A stretch of DNA of 64,000 nucleotides from Enterobacter dykesii (GTDB taxonomy: Bacteria > Pseudomonadota > Gammaproteobacteria > Enterobacterales > Enterobacteriaceae): assembly GCF_008364625.2 (NCBI RefSeq), contig NZ_CP126604.1, positions 558,001 through 622,000 of the forward strand, read 5' to 3'. Positions 37,755 to 47,334 of the stretch are shown here, piece by piece. How positions within the stretch are numbered: position 1 is the stretch's first letter; each line of letters opens with the position of its first letter. Under the pieces are notes generated by a model. It saw only the letters and a program-made list of their open reading frames with translations. It ran no database searches and had not been told where the DNA came from. The position numbers were made by a program, and so were the translations under genes.

Positions 37755-38819
37755 TTATGCCGTCTGCAGCTCTTCACTCAACAGAATGTTATTGCGCCCC
37801 ATATGCTTTGCTTCGTAGAGGGCTTTGTCCGCTTTTTCCAGCGCGCCTTCCACGTCTTCATCCTCGAAAATAGCAATACCAATGCTGATGGTAACGTTTG
37901 TCGCGACACTCTCGTTAAACAGATGCGGGATTTTCAAATCATAGACTTTCTGACGGATCCGCTCGGCCGTCTGGCGGGCATGTTCGAGAGAAATATTGGT
38001 CAGCAGCACCATAAACTCTTCCCCGCCAAAACGCGCCACAATATCGCGAGAACGCACGGCGTCGCGGATTGCCGCAGAGACGCGCTTCAGCGCCTGGTCG
38101 CCCATCATATGGCCATAATGATCGTTATAGGCTTTAAAGTGGTCGATATCCATCAGCAGAACAAAATGCTCGCCATTTTCTACCGTCGGCAGGTTCTCCA
38201 GACGGCTTTGCAGACCGCGACGATTATAGAGCCCGGTAAGCGGGTCCATCATGCTGAGATCGGTAAGAGTTTCTCGCTCTTCCAACAGGCGAGAGAGCAA
38301 TTCCTGAGCGAAACGATCGTTACGCGTTTGCAAAATGTTATGAATAGCAATTGCCACCACAGGAAGTGCGAAAGAATAGGTCATTCTCAGCCATATATCG
38401 TGATCGCCTAGCCACAGGCAGACAATAAAAGTGGGCAATGAGTGCAGCGTAAATGCTTTGATATTACTGGCGAATGCCAGCGTTCCGATAAAAAGTACCG
38501 TTAATAGAGCGATTAACAAATACGTCGCGTGGTCGTGGGTAATTAAGGCGAATTTAGACTCAATTTGCCAGGCCCACAAAATACCGAAGATCCCTGAAAC
38601 AACGGGAATATTGATCTTCCGCGCGCGCTTTCTCCAGTGCCAGACGAACAGGCCGGTGCTGATGGAGAAAATAGCAATAAGTGGGGCAGATAACAGGCGT
38701 ACAGAATTGAGCGGATTTGTTACCGAGAACACTGCCGAAGTTGCGTTCAGAAATAAAAATAAACGTAACGACAATTGATATTTTCTGTGAACCAAAGACC
38801 GCCAGGATTGTGATGTCAT
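37755..38819 (-). CDS. Membrane-bound diguanylate cyclase (GGDEF)
   Basis: A 354-residue protein. Residues about 20-165 hold about six hydrophobic segments forming a sensory or anchoring module I cannot name, followed by a short coiled linker (AQELLSRLLEERETLTDLSM). A full GGDEF domain follows: the start motif DPLTGLYNRRGL (residues 192-203), the active site GGEEF (265-269) and an inhibitory RxxD site as RSRD (256-259). All catalytic features look intact, so it should make c-di-GMP with product feedback. It lies between fhuF and yjjZ, both iron-regulated, where E. coli K-12 has nothing. Confidence 0.9.
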   Translation of the reverse strand: MTSQSWRSLVHRKYQLSLRLFLFLNATSAVFSVTNPLNSVRLLSAPLIAIFSISTGLFVWHWRKRARKINIPVVSGIFGILWAWQIESKFALITHDHATYLLIALLTVLFIGTLAFASNIKAFTLHSLPTFIVCLWLGDHDIWLRMTYSFALPVVAIAIHNILQTRNDRFAQELLSRLLEERETLTDLSMMDPLTGLYNRRGLQSRLENLPTVENGEHFVLLMDIDHFKAYNDHYGHMMGDQALKRVSAAIRDAVRSRDIVARFGGEEFMVLLTNISLEHARQTAERIRQKVYDLKIPHLFNESVATNVTISIGIAIFEDEDVEGALEKADKALYEAKHMGRNNILLSEELQTA

Positions 38820-39036
38820 AGTCGTGCGTTTTTATTAAAATTTAATTAAAACAAATAAGTAGGTGCTGTTTCGCAATAAAACATGCAAAAAACTCAAAGA
38901 GTAATTATCAGAAAATCTTTAGATGTTGTTAACAGGTGTGCAATTTATCACCTTAGGCAATTCCTGTCATTACGGGAAAGGTAAAGGTCGATGGATTTTG
39001 ATTCATTCAGCTGACAAATGATAATCTGTGTCATAT

Positions 39037-39055
39037 GATATTGGTTATCATTATC
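39037..39055 (+). promoter_or_regulatory. Fur box upstream of yjjZ
   Basis: GATATTGGTTATCATTATC matches 16 of 19 bases of the Fur consensus and lies 18 bases before the yjjZ start. yjjZ is iron-repressed in E. coli. Confidence 0.85.
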
Positions 39056-39073
39056 GTTGTGAGAGGGCAGATC

Positions 39074-39304
39074 ATGTTGAACAGGGCGCTTGGCAGTGGT
39101 TGGGGGGTATTGCTACCGGGAGCCATTCTCGGCGGGTTGATGTTTGCCGATCTCTCCCTTGATACCTGGAAAGCGCTCATTGTGTCAGGCCTGTTAGTCA
39201 CGTCAGGCATGATCTGGCATAAGCAGCTGCGCCACTTTGTTTTACTGCCATCATGCGTAGCACTGGTCAGCGGAATTCTGGTGATACTGATGAGTTTGAA
39301 ATAA
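39074..39304 (+). CDS. yjjZ: DUF1435 family small membrane protein YjjZ
   Basis: A 76-residue hydrophobic protein with two to three membrane segments (WGVLLPGAILGGLMFADLSL, LIVSGLLVTSGMIW, FVLLPSCVALVSGILVILM), like E. coli YjjZ (DUF1435, 79). I start at 39074 (MLNRALGSGW); the frame opens upstream but that part overlaps the Fur box. Function is unknown; control by iron is indicated by the Fur box. Confidence 0.85.
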   Translation: MLNRALGSGWGVLLPGAILGGLMFADLSLDTWKALIVSGLLVTSGMIWHKQLRHFVLLPSCVALVSGILVILMSLK

Positions 39305-39346
39305 CAGGGAAAAACAAGAGGAACTTCAGAAGGGATGTAAGATAAT

Positions 39347-39432
39347 TGGTGCGAGGGGGGGGACTCGAACCCCCACATCCTAAGGACACTAACACCTGAA
39401 GCTAGCGCGTCTACCAATTCCGCCACCTTCGC
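39347..39432 (-). tRNA. leuQ: tRNA-Leu(CAG), third of three, short variable arm
   Basis: An 86-base leucine tRNA ending in encoded CCA, anticodon CAG in CTAGCTTCAGGTGTTAG. It matches the two neighbours except in the long variable arm, where the loop is TCC-TTA-GGA instead of TCC-TTAC-GGA: one base fewer. Acceptor, D and T arms are intact. It is the most distal of the three in the transcript. Confidence 0.95.
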
Positions 39433-39465
39433 ACAGTCATCTTACTATTTTTGATATCGCCTCGT

Positions 39466-39552
39466 TGGTGCGAGGGGGGGGACTCGAACCCCCACATCCG
39501 TAAGGACACTAACACCTGAAGCTAGCGCGTCTACCAATTCCGCCACCTTCGC
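39466..39552 (-). tRNA. leuP: tRNA-Leu(CAG), second of three
   Basis: An 87-base leucine tRNA with encoded CCA, anticodon CAG and the normal variable arm TCC-TTAC-GGA. It is separated by about 30 bases from each neighbour, as in leuVPQ of E. coli at this position. Confidence 0.97.
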
Positions 39553-39580
39553 CCAGTGCGAGCAATATCATTGTGATTTA

Positions 39581-39667
39581 TGGTGCGAGGGGGGGGACTC
39601 GAACCCCCACATCCGTAAGGACACTAACACCTGAAGCTAGCGCGTCTACCAATTCCGCCACCTTCGC
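39581..39667 (-). tRNA. leuV: tRNA-Leu(CAG), first of three
   Basis: An 87-base leucine tRNA with encoded CCA and anticodon CAG, identical in its visible sequence to the second copy. It is nearest the promoter at 39709-39736. Confidence 0.97.
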
Positions 39668-39708
39668 ATACCATCGATACTGTAAAAGTATCGTAACCAC
39701 GGAGGCGC

Positions 39709-39736
39709 ATTCTAGATGTTTTCAGCTTTACGTCAA
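39709..39736 (-). promoter_or_regulatory. Promoter of the leuVPQ tRNA operon
   Basis: On the minus strand TTGACG and TAGAAT are spaced 16 bases apart and are followed by a GC-rich discriminator (GCGCCTCC), the form expected of a stringently controlled tRNA promoter. Confidence 0.75.
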
Positions 39737-39797
39737 CAGAAAAGTGCGCGCTACGCCTTGATTGCTGCAAAAATGGCCGATGCAGGCGCCATGCGGA

Positions 39798-39830
39798 GCC
39801 GGATGGCGCTTGCGCTTATCCGGCCTGCAG
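39798..39830. repeat. REP-like palindrome after rsmC
   Basis: GCCGGATGGCGCTTGCGC followed by TTATCCGGCCTGCAG is a classic REP unit just beyond the rsmC stop. Confidence 0.8.
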
Positions 39831-39839
39831 GAATGGCGA

Positions 39840-40868
39840 TTACTTTTTGGCCTGGCGCGTCATGACGGTACGGTAGACCTTAAAGCGGCCGGTCTGGGCG
39901 ATCACTTCGTGGAAGCCGAAGGTTTCGTCCAGCACTTTCGGATACGCCAGGAAGGCGTTCGCGACAATACGCAGCTCACCGCCGCTGTTCAGGTGACGGA
40001 CTGCGCCACGGATCAGCGTTTGTGCCGCTTCCAGGCTGGTTTCCATACCGTCGTGGAACGGCGGGTTAGAGATGATCATGTCGAAGCGACCGGTGATGTC
40101 GGAGAAGACGTTGCTGGCAATCACCTCGCCTTCAATCCCGTTTGCGGCAAGCGTTGCGCGGCTGGCTTCAACCGCCGGGGCGCTCACGTCACACAGGGTT
40201 AAGCGCACTTTGGGGGAATGGCTGGCAAGCACGGTAGAGAGCACGCCCGCGCCGCAGCCCACGTCCAGCACTTTGCCTTTGGTGTGCGGCGTCAGGGTGG
40301 AGAGCAGCAGCTTGCTGCCCGTATCCAGCGCGTCGCGGCTGAACACGCCCGGCAGGGTTTTGATGGTCAGGCCGTCAAGCTGGTACTCGTCCCAGTATGC
40401 CTGTGCATCAAACGTTGTCTGTTTTTCCAGACGGCCATGGTACAGACCACAGCGGCGTGCACTGTCGACTTTATTCAGCGGCGCGTAGCCTTCCAGCATC
40501 TGTTCAGCGCTACGCACGCCGCTGCGGTTCTCACCCACCACGAAAATATCGCAGCCGACCGGCAGCAGGGAGAGCAGGTTCATCAGCTGGAACTGGGCTT
40601 CCGGTTTATTCTTCGGCCAGTAGTAAATCAGCGTGTCGCAGTCAGCGATATCGCTCTGCTCCGCCACCAGGCTAAAGCGCGCGCGCTCGCCCATCTGGCG
40701 GCTCAGCACCTGCCAGTGATGGTAGTATTGGGTGTGGGCACGGCTTTCAGCACAGTCGAAACGCGCGGGCAGGTCATCCTGCATATCTCCGGCAAACAGA
40801 ATACGGCTTTCTTCGAAATCATCACTGTGACGCAGCAAGACTTCACTTGCCGGGGTAAATGCAGACAT
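39840..40868 (-). CDS. rsmC: 16S rRNA m2G1207 methyltransferase RsmC
   Basis: A 342-residue SAM-dependent methyltransferase like E. coli RsmC. It methylates G1207 of 16S rRNA in the 30S subunit. An N-terminal substrate-recognition half is followed by a Rossmann catalytic half with the SAM motif [12 protein letters not shown] (residues about 201-212) and the catalytic NPPF motif in [10 protein letters not shown] (near 266). It is divergent from holD. Confidence 0.95.
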   Translation of the reverse strand: MSAFTPASEVLLRHSDDFEESRILFAGDMQDDLPARFDCAESRAHTQYYHHWQVLSRQMGERARFSLVAEQSDIADCDTLIYYWPKNKPEAQFQLMNLLSLLPVGCDIFVVGENRSGVRSAEQMLEGYAPLNKVDSARRCGLYHGRLEKQTTFDAQAYWDEYQLDGLTIKTLPGVFSRDALDTGSKLLLSTLTPHTKGKVLDVGCGAGVLSTVLASHSPKVRLTLCDVSAPAVEASRATLAANGIEGEVIASNVFSDITGRFDMIISNPPFHDGMETSLEAAQTLIRGAVRHLNSGGELRIVANAFLAYPKVLDETFGFHEVIAQTGRFKVYRTVMTRQAKK

Positions 40869-40970
40869 GAATTGTTCCTCAATAAACTCAGGCGGGGATT
40901 ATAGTAGGTAGATGGCGCACTTTCGACACATTTGCTATATTTGCGCGCCTGAGAGACAGGAGTTTTCCCT

Positions 40971-41384
40971 ATGACATCCCGACGAGACTGGCAGTTGCAG
41001 CAGCTGGGCATTACCCAGTGGGCTTTGCGTCGCCCGACGGCGTTGCAGGGCGAAATCGCCATTTCCATCCCTGCACACGTACGCCTGGTGATGGTGGCGG
41101 AAGAACTGCCTGCCCTGAATGAACCCCTGATCGATGATGTCCTTCGCAGCCTGAAGATGACGGCCGACCAGGTTTTACAGCTGACGCCAGAGCGTGTCGC
41201 GATGCTGCCTCCTGATAGCCGCTGTAACAGCTGGCGTATCGGAGAGACAAACGAGATCCCCCTCCAGGGGAGCCAGATCTGCACGCCAGCGCTGGACGAA
41301 CTGAAAGCCAACCCAAAAGCGCGCAGCGCGCTATGGCAACAAATCTGCGAATATGAACACGATTTCTTCCCTCACGACGCCTGA
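40971..41384 (+). CDS. holD: DNA polymerase III psi subunit
   Basis: A 137-residue protein matching E. coli HolD. Psi binds chi (HolC) and the clamp-loader and links it to SSB. Landmarks: MTSRRDWQLQQLGITQWALR at the N terminus (the clamp-loader contact) and the C-terminal [17 protein letters not shown]. It overlaps rimI by 32 bases, as in E. coli. Confidence 0.95.
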   Translation: MTSRRDWQLQQLGITQWALRRPTALQGEIAISIPAHVRLVMVAEELPALNEPLIDDVLRSLKMTADQVLQLTPERVAMLPPDSRCNSWRIGETNEIPLQGSQICTPALDELKANPKARSALWQQICEYEHDFFPHDA

Positions 41385-41796
41385 CCTGACCACAGCGTTT
41401 GCGATTGAAACACGCGCCCACGCCTTTCCGTGGAGCGAAAAAACCTTCGCCAGCAATCAGGGCGAACGGTATCTGAACTTCCGTCTGGACGTTGACGGCA
41501 CCATGGCCGCCTTCGCGATCACGCAGGTTGTTCTTGATGAAGCGACGCTGTTTAATATTGCGGTTGATCCTGCGTTCCAGCGCCGTGGGCTGGGAAGAGA
41601 ACTGCTCGAGCATCTCATTCGTGAGCTCGAAACCCGTGACGTTTTCACCCTGTGGCTGGAGGTGCGCGCGTCTAATGTCGCCGCCATCGCGCTCTATGAA
41701 AGCTTAGGCTTTAACGAGGCGACAATCCGCCGTAACTACTACCCCACCGCAGAGGGACGTGAAGACGCCATCATAATGGCTCTGCCGATTGGATAA
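41353..41796 (+). CDS. rimI: Ribosomal protein bS18 N-acetyltransferase RimI
   Basis: A 147-residue GNAT enzyme that acetylates the N-terminal Ala of ribosomal protein bS18. The acetyl-CoA motif is [19 protein letters not shown] (residues about 76-94, Q/RxxGxG as RRGLG) and the C-terminal [20 protein letters not shown] block is [17 protein letters not shown]. It starts within holD and is followed 20 bases later by yjjG. Confidence 0.95.
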   Translation: MNTISSLTTPDLTTAFAIETRAHAFPWSEKTFASNQGERYLNFRLDVDGTMAAFAITQVVLDEATLFNIAVDPAFQRRGLGRELLEHLIRELETRDVFTLWLEVRASNVAAIALYESLGFNEATIRRNYYPTAEGREDAIIMALPIG

Positions 41797-41816
41797 TAAA
41801 AAATAAGGTTGTAACG

Positions 41817-42494
41817 ATGAAATGGGACTGGATTTTCTTTGATGCCGACGAAACGCTGTTTACGTTCGATTCGTTCGGCGGCCTGCAGCGGATGTTTCTC
41901 GACTATAGCGTGACCTTCACCGCTGAAGATTTTCAGGACTATCAGGCGGTCAACAAGCCGCTGTGGGTGGATTACCAGAACGGTGCCATCACCGCGTTAC
42001 AACTTCAGCACCAGCGCTTTGACGTCTGGGCGGAACGCTTAAAGGTCAGTCCGGGGACGCTGAACGATGCGTTCCTGAACGCGATGGCCGATATCTGCGC
42101 GCCGCTGCCGGGCGCGGTTTCCCTGCTGAATGCGTTGAAAGGCAAGGTGAAACTGGGGATCATCACCAACGGTTTTACCGCCCTGCAGCAGATCCGCCTC
42201 GAGCGCACCGGCCTGCGCGATCATTTCGACGCGCTGGTGATCTCGGAAGAGGTGGGTGTACCTAAACCGGATCCGCGTATTTTCGACTACGCGCTGGCGC
42301 AGGCGGGAAATCCCGACCGCGATCGCGTCCTGATGGTGGGTGATACGGCAGAGTCAGATATCCTGGGCGGCATGAAGTCAGGCCTGTCGACCGTCTGGCT
42401 CAACGCGCATGGCCGCGTGAAGCCTGAAGGCATCGAGCCGACCTGGACCGTGACGTCGTTGAACGAACTGGAGCAACTCCTGTGTAAACAATGA
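41817..42494 (+). CDS. yjjG: Pyrimidine 5'-nucleotidase YjjG (HAD family)
   Basis: A 225-residue HAD-superfamily phosphatase. The nucleophile motif is [11 protein letters not shown] (Asp9 and Asp11), followed by a helical cap, motif II IITNGFT, motif III lysine in [10 protein letters not shown] and motif [13 protein letters not shown]. coli YjjG dephosphorylates dUMP, dTMP and non-canonical pyrimidine nucleotides. It probably belongs to the holD-rimI-yjjG transcript. Confidence 0.94.
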   Translation: MKWDWIFFDADETLFTFDSFGGLQRMFLDYSVTFTAEDFQDYQAVNKPLWVDYQNGAITALQLQHQRFDVWAERLKVSPGTLNDAFLNAMADICAPLPGAVSLLNALKGKVKLGIITNGFTALQQIRLERTGLRDHFDALVISEEVGVPKPDPRIFDYALAQAGNPDRDRVLMVGDTAESDILGGMKSGLSTVWLNAHGRVKPEGIEPTWTVTSLNELEQLLCKQ

Positions 42495-42585
42495 TTGCCT
42501 GCCCCCCATTGATGGGTAAAATAGCCGCAATTTTGTATTCCATGATGCGTGGCGTGCTGCCGCGCTTATAAAAGAAGATTTAATT

Positions 42586-44175
42586 ATGACGTTGTCTCCT
42601 TATCTGCAAGAGGTGGCCAAGCGCCGCACTTTTGCCATTATCTCTCACCCGGATGCCGGTAAAACGACCATCACTGAGAAGGTGTTGCTGTTCGGACAGG
42701 CGATCCAGACTGCGGGTACCGTTAAAGGCCGTGGCTCCAGCCAGCACGCAAAATCTGACTGGATGGAGATGGAAAAGCAGCGTGGTATTTCGATTACCAC
42801 CTCCGTGATGCAGTTCCCGTATCACGACTGCCTGGTGAACCTGCTGGACACCCCGGGCCACGAAGACTTCTCCGAAGATACCTACCGTACCCTGACGGCG
42901 GTGGACTGCTGTCTGATGGTGATCGACGCCGCGAAAGGTGTAGAAGACAGGACCCGTAAGCTGATGGAAGTCACCCGTCTGCGCGATACGCCGATCCTCA
43001 CCTTTATGAACAAACTCGACCGTGACATCCGCGATCCGATGGAGCTGATGGATGAAGTGGAAAACGAGCTGAAGATCGCCTGTGCGCCCATCACCTGGCC
43101 CATTGGCTGCGGCAAGCTGTTCAAAGGGGTGTATCACCTCTATAAAGACGAAACCTACCTGTATCAGACCGGTAAAGGCCACACCATTCAGGAAGTGCGC
43201 ATTGTTAAAGGTCTGGACAACCCGGATCTGGACGCGGCGGTCGGGGAAGAGCTGGCCGCGCAGCTGCGCGACGAGTTGGAACTGGTCAAGGGCGCATCTC
43301 ACGAATTCGACAAAGAGCTGTTCCTGAGCGGCGAAATCACACCGGTCTTCTTCGGTACCGCACTGGGTAACTTCGGCGTTGACCACATGCTCGACGGTCT
43401 GGTGGAGTGGGCGCCGCAGCCGATGCCGCGCAAAACCGACACCCGTGAAGTGGAAGCTAAAGAAGAGAAGTTCACCGGCTTCGTGTTTAAGATTCAGGCC
43501 AACATGGACCCGAAACACCGCGACCGCGTGGCCTTTATGCGCGTGGTGTCCGGTAAGTATGAAAAGGGCATGAAGCTGCGCCAGGTGCGTATCGGGAAAG
43601 ACGTTGTCATCTCCGACGCGCTGACCTTTATGGCGGGTGACCGTTCGCACGTTGAAGAAGCCTATCCGGGCGACATCATCGGTCTGCACAACCACGGCAC
43701 CATCCAGATCGGCGACACCTTCACACAGGGTGAAATGATGAAGTTCACCGGTATTCCGAACTTCGCGCCGGAACTGTTCCGCCGCATTCGCCTGCGCGAT
43801 CCGCTTAAGCAGAAACAGTTGCTGAAAGGCTTGGTCCAGCTCTCCGAAGAGGGCGCCGTGCAGGTCTTCCGCCCGATTGCTAACAACGATCTGATCGTTG
43901 GTGCGGTCGGTGTGCTGCAGTTTGACGTGGTTGTCGCGCGTCTGAAGAGCGAGTACAACGTGGAAGCGATTTACGAGTCCGTGAACGTCGCGACCGCGCG
44001 CTGGGTTGAGTGTTCTGACGTGAAGAAATTCGAAGAATTTAAGCGTAAGAACGAAATTCAGCTGGCGCTGGATGGCGGCGATAACCTGACCTATATCGCG
44101 CCAACGATGGTGAACCTGAACCTGACGCAGGAACGTTACCCTGACGTTCAGTTCCGTAAAACCCGCGAGCACTAA
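42586..44175 (+). CDS. prfC: Peptide chain release factor 3
   Basis: A 529-residue translational GTPase that removes RF1/RF2 from the ribosome after termination. The G1 loop is HPDAGKTT (residues 21-28), G3 is DTPGHEDF and G4 is NKLD; the switch I region [12 protein letters not shown] is intact. Full length and near-identical to E. coli RF3. A strong terminator follows. Confidence 0.97.
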   Translation: MTLSPYLQEVAKRRTFAIISHPDAGKTTITEKVLLFGQAIQTAGTVKGRGSSQHAKSDWMEMEKQRGISITTSVMQFPYHDCLVNLLDTPGHEDFSEDTYRTLTAVDCCLMVIDAAKGVEDRTRKLMEVTRLRDTPILTFMNKLDRDIRDPMELMDEVENELKIACAPITWPIGCGKLFKGVYHLYKDETYLYQTGKGHTIQEVRIVKGLDNPDLDAAVGEELAAQLRDELELVKGASHEFDKELFLSGEITPVFFGTALGNFGVDHMLDGLVEWAPQPMPRKTDTREVEAKEEKFTGFVFKIQANMDPKHRDRVAFMRVVSGKYEKGMKLRQVRIGKDVVISDALTFMAGDRSHVEEAYPGDIIGLHNHGTIQIGDTFTQGEMMKFTGIPNFAPELFRRIRLRDPLKQKQLLKGLVQLSEEGAVQVFRPIANNDLIVGAVGVLQFDVVVARLKSEYNVEAIYESVNVATARWVECSDVKKFEEFKRKNEIQLALDGGDNLTYIAPTMVNLNLTQERYPDVQFRKTREH

Positions 44176-44184
44176 TCCCCTCTC

Positions 44185-44213
44185 AGAGCACGGCTCCCGC
44201 CGTGCTCTTCTTT
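44185..44213 (+). terminator. Rho-independent terminator of prfC
   Basis: Ten-base stem AGAGCACGGC / GCCGTGCTCT with loop TCCC, followed by TCTTT. Confidence 0.8.
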
Positions 44214-44318
44214 AATTCCTGTCTTATTAATCCCTTGCGGAATGTTCTTAATTCAACGCAATTTCACGCTATTCGCGCGTTTTTTACCCAATTCTGAAAG
44301 CGGCTCTGTGAGAGTGAT

Positions 44319-44328
44319 CTATATTTAA
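44319..44328 (+). promoter_or_regulatory. Candidate sigma-S promoter -10 region of osmY
   Basis: CTATATTTAA resembles the extended -10 preferred by sigma-S (CTAYACTTAA), in the 299-base gap between prfC and osmY and about 140 bases before the osmY start. osmY is a classic sigma-S gene. No gene is seen in the gap. Confidence 0.4.
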
Positions 44329-44474
44329 CTCAGTGTTTAACACCGGGCGTGGATAAATTAACTGTTCAATGCATGACTTTAGGTTATCCATTTTGCCCGC
44401 GTGTTTATTCGCAATATATATAACTACTAAGGAAGTATGTAGCCCGAATAACGGGTCAACACAGGAATAGATCG

Positions 44475-45092
44475 ATGAATATGACAAGACTGAAGATTTC
44501 GAAAACTCTGCTGGCTGTAACTCTGGGTAGCGTTCTGGTGAGCGGTTCCGCTCTGGCGGAAAGCAGCACCATGGATAAAGCACAGTCCACGGCCGATACC
44601 GCAGGGCAAAAAATCGATAGCTCTATGAATAAAGTCGGCAACTTCATGGACGACAGCTCAATCACAGCAAAAGTGAAAGCCGCACTGGTGGATGATGAAG
44701 CCATCAAAAGTACCGATATTTCCGTTAAGACCGACAAGAAAGTGGTCACGCTGAGCGGCTTCGTAGAAAGCCAGTCTCAGGCCGAACAGGCGGTGAAAGT
44801 CGCGAAAGGCGTTGAAGGCGTTGCGTCCGTCAGCGATAAGCTGCACGTACGTGACGGTAAAAACGCGTCGGTGAAAGGTTATGCCGGTGATGCAGCCACA
44901 ACCAGCGAAATCAAAGCTAAACTTTTAGCAGATGACATCGTGCCGTCCCGTAAGGTGAAAGTGGAAACCACCGATGGTGTGGTTCAGCTTTCCGGTACGG
45001 TAGATTCGCAGGCGCAAAGTGAACGCGCCGAGTCCATCGCGAAAGCGATTGACGGTGTGAAAAGCGTTAAAAACGATCTGAAAACGAAGTAA
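44475..45092 (+). CDS. osmY: Periplasmic chaperone OsmY
   Basis: A 205-residue exported protein, four residues longer than E. coli OsmY. The signal peptide covers residues about 1-29 (cleaved after ALA). The mature protein has two BON domains with the repeated pattern [20 protein letters not shown]...[11 protein letters not shown] and [20 protein letters not shown]...[11 protein letters not shown]. OsmY acts as a periplasmic chaperone and is induced by osmotic stress and stationary phase. ytjA follows. Confidence 0.95.
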   Translation: MNMTRLKISKTLLAVTLGSVLVSGSALAESSTMDKAQSTADTAGQKIDSSMNKVGNFMDDSSITAKVKAALVDDEAIKSTDISVKTDKKVVTLSGFVESQSQAEQAVKVAKGVEGVASVSDKLHVRDGKNASVKGYAGDAATTSEIKAKLLADDIVPSRKVKVETTDGVVQLSGTVDSQAQSERAESIAKAIDGVKSVKNDLKTK

Positions 45093-45219
45093 ATCTTGAC
45101 CATTCGCCCGTTTGGCTAACACCTGCGGGCGATATAAGAACGACTCTGGAAAAACGCCGGTGAGTGACCTGAGCGCTCACGTTTAGCGGCCGACATTAAC
45201 TATGGTAAAGGAGAAGCTT

Positions 45220-45381
45220 ATGTTTCGTTGGGGCATTATATTTCTGGTTATCGCGTTAATTGCCGCCGCATTGGGCTTTGGTGGACTGGCAGGTACAGCG
45301 GCATGGGCAGCTAAAATTGTCTTCGTTGTGGGTATTATTCTGTTCCTGGTCAGCCTGTTTACGGGGCGTCGACGTCCATAG
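45220..45381 (+). CDS. ytjA: DUF1328 small membrane protein YtjA
   Basis: A 53-residue protein with two membrane segments ([20 protein letters not shown] and [16 protein letters not shown]) and a basic C terminus GRRRP, almost identical to E. coli YtjA (DUF1328). AAAGGAG precedes the ATG. Function is unknown; YtjA accompanies osmY and probably shares stress regulation. A terminator follows. Confidence 0.92.
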   Translation: MFRWGIIFLVIALIAAALGFGGLAGTAAWAAKIVFVVGIILFLVSLFTGRRRP

Positions 45382-45410
45382 CAAACGCAATATTTCTTAA
45401 ACAAAATAAA

Positions 45411-45434
45411 GCCAGTCACTGTGACTGGCTTTTT
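45411..45434 (+). terminator. Rho-independent terminator after ytjA
   Basis: Perfect stem GCCAGTCAC / GTGACTGGC with a two-base centre, followed by TTTTTC. Confidence 0.85.
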
Positions 45435-45502
45435 CTTATTTGCGTAACAGGGCGGGTGCGTTACTGTGGTGTTATAAAATAATCAAAAACAGGAAAGCAG
45501 AG

Positions 45503-46555
45503 GTGGGGCAACGAATTCCCGTTACGCTCGGCAATATTGCGCCGCTGACGTTAAAACCGTTCCGCGCAGGTCAACTCGCGCTGGTCTGCGAAGGTGGAGG
45601 ACAGCGCGGCATTTTCACCGCCGGCGTGCTGGACGAATTTATGCGCGCGCAGTTCAACCCGTTTGACCTTTACTTCGGCACCTCTGCCGGGGCGCAGAAC
45701 CTCTCTGCTTATGTTTGTAATCAACCTGGCTATGCGCGAAGGGTAATCATGCGCTACACCACGGCAAAAGAATTTTTTAATCCGGTGCGCTTTGTGCGCG
45801 GCGGCAACCTGATCGATCTTGACTGGCTGCTGGAGTCGACCTCCAGCCAGATGCCGCTGGCCATGGATATCGCTGCCCGTCTGTTTGATAGCGGCAAAGA
45901 GTTCTGGATGTGCGCCAGCCGGGGCGATGACTATTCGGCGGGCTATTTTTCTCCTCAGAAGGAGAACTGGCTGGACATCATCCGCGCCTCCAGCGCGATC
46001 CCCGGCTTTTATCGTACCGGTGCCCTGCTGGACGGCATTAGCTACCTGGACGGTGGGATCAGTGACGCGGTGCCGGTGCAGGAAGCCGCCCGGCGCGGGG
46101 CGAAAACCATTGTGGTGATCCGTACCGTGCCGTCGCAAATGTATTACACGCCGCAGTGGTTTAAACGGATGGAGCGCTGGCTGGGCGACAGCAGCCTACA
46201 GCCGCTGGTGAACATCGCGAAGCAGCATGAAACCACCTACGGCGCGATGCAGCGCTTCATTGAAAAACCGCCGGGTAAGCTGCGTATTTTTGAAATCTAT
46301 CCGCCTAAGCCGCTGCTGAGCATGGCTCTGGGCAGCCGCGTCCCTGCGCTGCGCATGGATTACAAAACGGGGCGGCTGTGCGGGCGCTATTTCCTGGCGA
46401 CGGTGGGGAAAATGCTGGCGGAGCAACCGCCGCTTCATCGCCATAAACGCATTATTTTGCCGCCTGCGATTGTCGCCAATGACGCTCTGACGACGCCGCT
46501 GGTGGATATTCCGCAGGCGAATGACGCTTTACTGGATAACGAGGATCTGGCGTGA
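45503..46555 (+). CDS. yjjU: Patatin-like phospholipase YjjU
   Basis: A 350-residue patatin-family protein like E. coli YjjU (357). I start at the GTG at 45503 (VGQRIPVTLGNIAP), which matches that protein and follows AGGAAAG; the open frame extends to 45440. The oxyanion loop is GGGQRG (residues 31-36), the nucleophile Ser61 is in GTSAG, and the dyad Asp183 is in DGG. It is expected to be a cytoplasmic or membrane-associated acyl hydrolase; the substrate is unknown. It overlaps yjjV by four bases. Confidence 0.9.
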   Translation: MGQRIPVTLGNIAPLTLKPFRAGQLALVCEGGGQRGIFTAGVLDEFMRAQFNPFDLYFGTSAGAQNLSAYVCNQPGYARRVIMRYTTAKEFFNPVRFVRGGNLIDLDWLLESTSSQMPLAMDIAARLFDSGKEFWMCASRGDDYSAGYFSPQKENWLDIIRASSAIPGFYRTGALLDGISYLDGGISDAVPVQEAARRGAKTIVVIRTVPSQMYYTPQWFKRMERWLGDSSLQPLVNIAKQHETTYGAMQRFIEKPPGKLRIFEIYPPKPLLSMALGSRVPALRMDYKTGRLCGRYFLATVGKMLAEQPPLHRHKRIILPPAIVANDALTTPLVDIPQANDALLDNEDLA

Positions 46556-47334
46556 CGTACCGCTTTGTCGATACCCATTGTCACTTTGATTTCCCGCCTT
46601 TTACGGGAGATGAAGAGCAAAGCATTGCGAAAGCTGCCGAGGCAGGCGTTCAGGCCATCATTGTGCCGGCAGTGGAAGCGGCCTATTTTTCCCGGGTGCT
46701 GGATCTTTCCGCGCGGCACCCCGCGCTCTATGCCGCGCTTGGCCTGCATCCGATCGTGATTGAGCGGCATCTTGATGAGCACATTGAGAGGCTTGATGAG
46801 GTCGTGCAGACCGCAGGAGACAAACTTGTCGCCATCGGTGAGATCGGCCTCGATCTTTACCGTGAGGATCCGCAGTTTGAGCGCCAGCAGACGATCCTCG
46901 ACGCGCAGCTCAGGCTGGCGAAGCGCCACGATCTACCGGTGATCCTCCACTCAAGACGCACGCACGATAAGCTGGCGATGCACCTGAAACGCATCGATCT
47001 GCCGCGCAGGGGCGTAGTGCACGGTTTCTCCGGCAGCCTGCAGCAGGCGCAGCGTTTTATTGAGCTGGGCTATAAAATCGGCGTCGGTGGCACCATTACC
47101 TATACGCGTGCCAGTAAAACTCGGGACGTAATGGCACATCTGCCGCTGTCGGCGCTTCTGCTGGAAACCGACGCGCCGGATATGCCGCTGAATGGTTTTC
47201 AGGGCCAGCCGAATCGCCCGGAACAGGCGGCGCGCGTGTTTACCACCCTGTGTGAACTGCGACAGGAGCCTGAAGAGGTGATTGCCGGTGCGCTGCTTGA
47301 AAACACCCGTTCGGTATTTGGCATCACGCTATAG
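46552..47334 (+). CDS. yjjV: TatD family metal-dependent hydrolase YjjV
   Basis: A 260-residue TatD-type TIM-barrel hydrolase starting with GTG inside the yjjU stop (GTGA). Metal ligands are visible in DTHCHFD (residues 7-13), GEIGLDLY, the ILHSRR histidine, VVHGFSG and [10 protein letters not shown]. Family members are DNA exonucleases or deoxyribonucleases; the YjjV activity is not settled. It converges with yjjW, their ends overlapping by six bases. Confidence 0.92.
   Translation: MTYRFVDTHCHFDFPPFTGDEEQSIAKAAEAGVQAIIVPAVEAAYFSRVLDLSARHPALYAALGLHPIVIERHLDEHIERLDEVVQTAGDKLVAIGEIGLDLYREDPQFERQQTILDAQLRLAKRHDLPVILHSRRTHDKLAMHLKRIDLPRRGVVHGFSGSLQQAQRFIELGYKIGVGGTITYTRASKTRDVMAHLPLSALLLETDAPDMPLNGFQGQPNRPEQAARVFTTLCELRQEPEEVIAGALLENTRSVFGITL

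Noticed and set aside
39347..39667. tRNA array as a prophage or island attachment site
   Set aside because: No integrase, direct repeat or foreign genes flank it; rsmC and yjjZ stand where they do in E. coli.
39346..39668. Three evenly spaced repeats as a possible CRISPR-like array
   Set aside because: The repeats fold as leucine tRNAs with CCA ends; spacers are ordinary tRNA intergenic sequence.
42580..44172. 530-codon open frame exactly antisense to prfC
   Set aside because: Mirror of a highly expressed, codon-biased gene; composition is typical of such shadows and there is no promoter or ribosome site.
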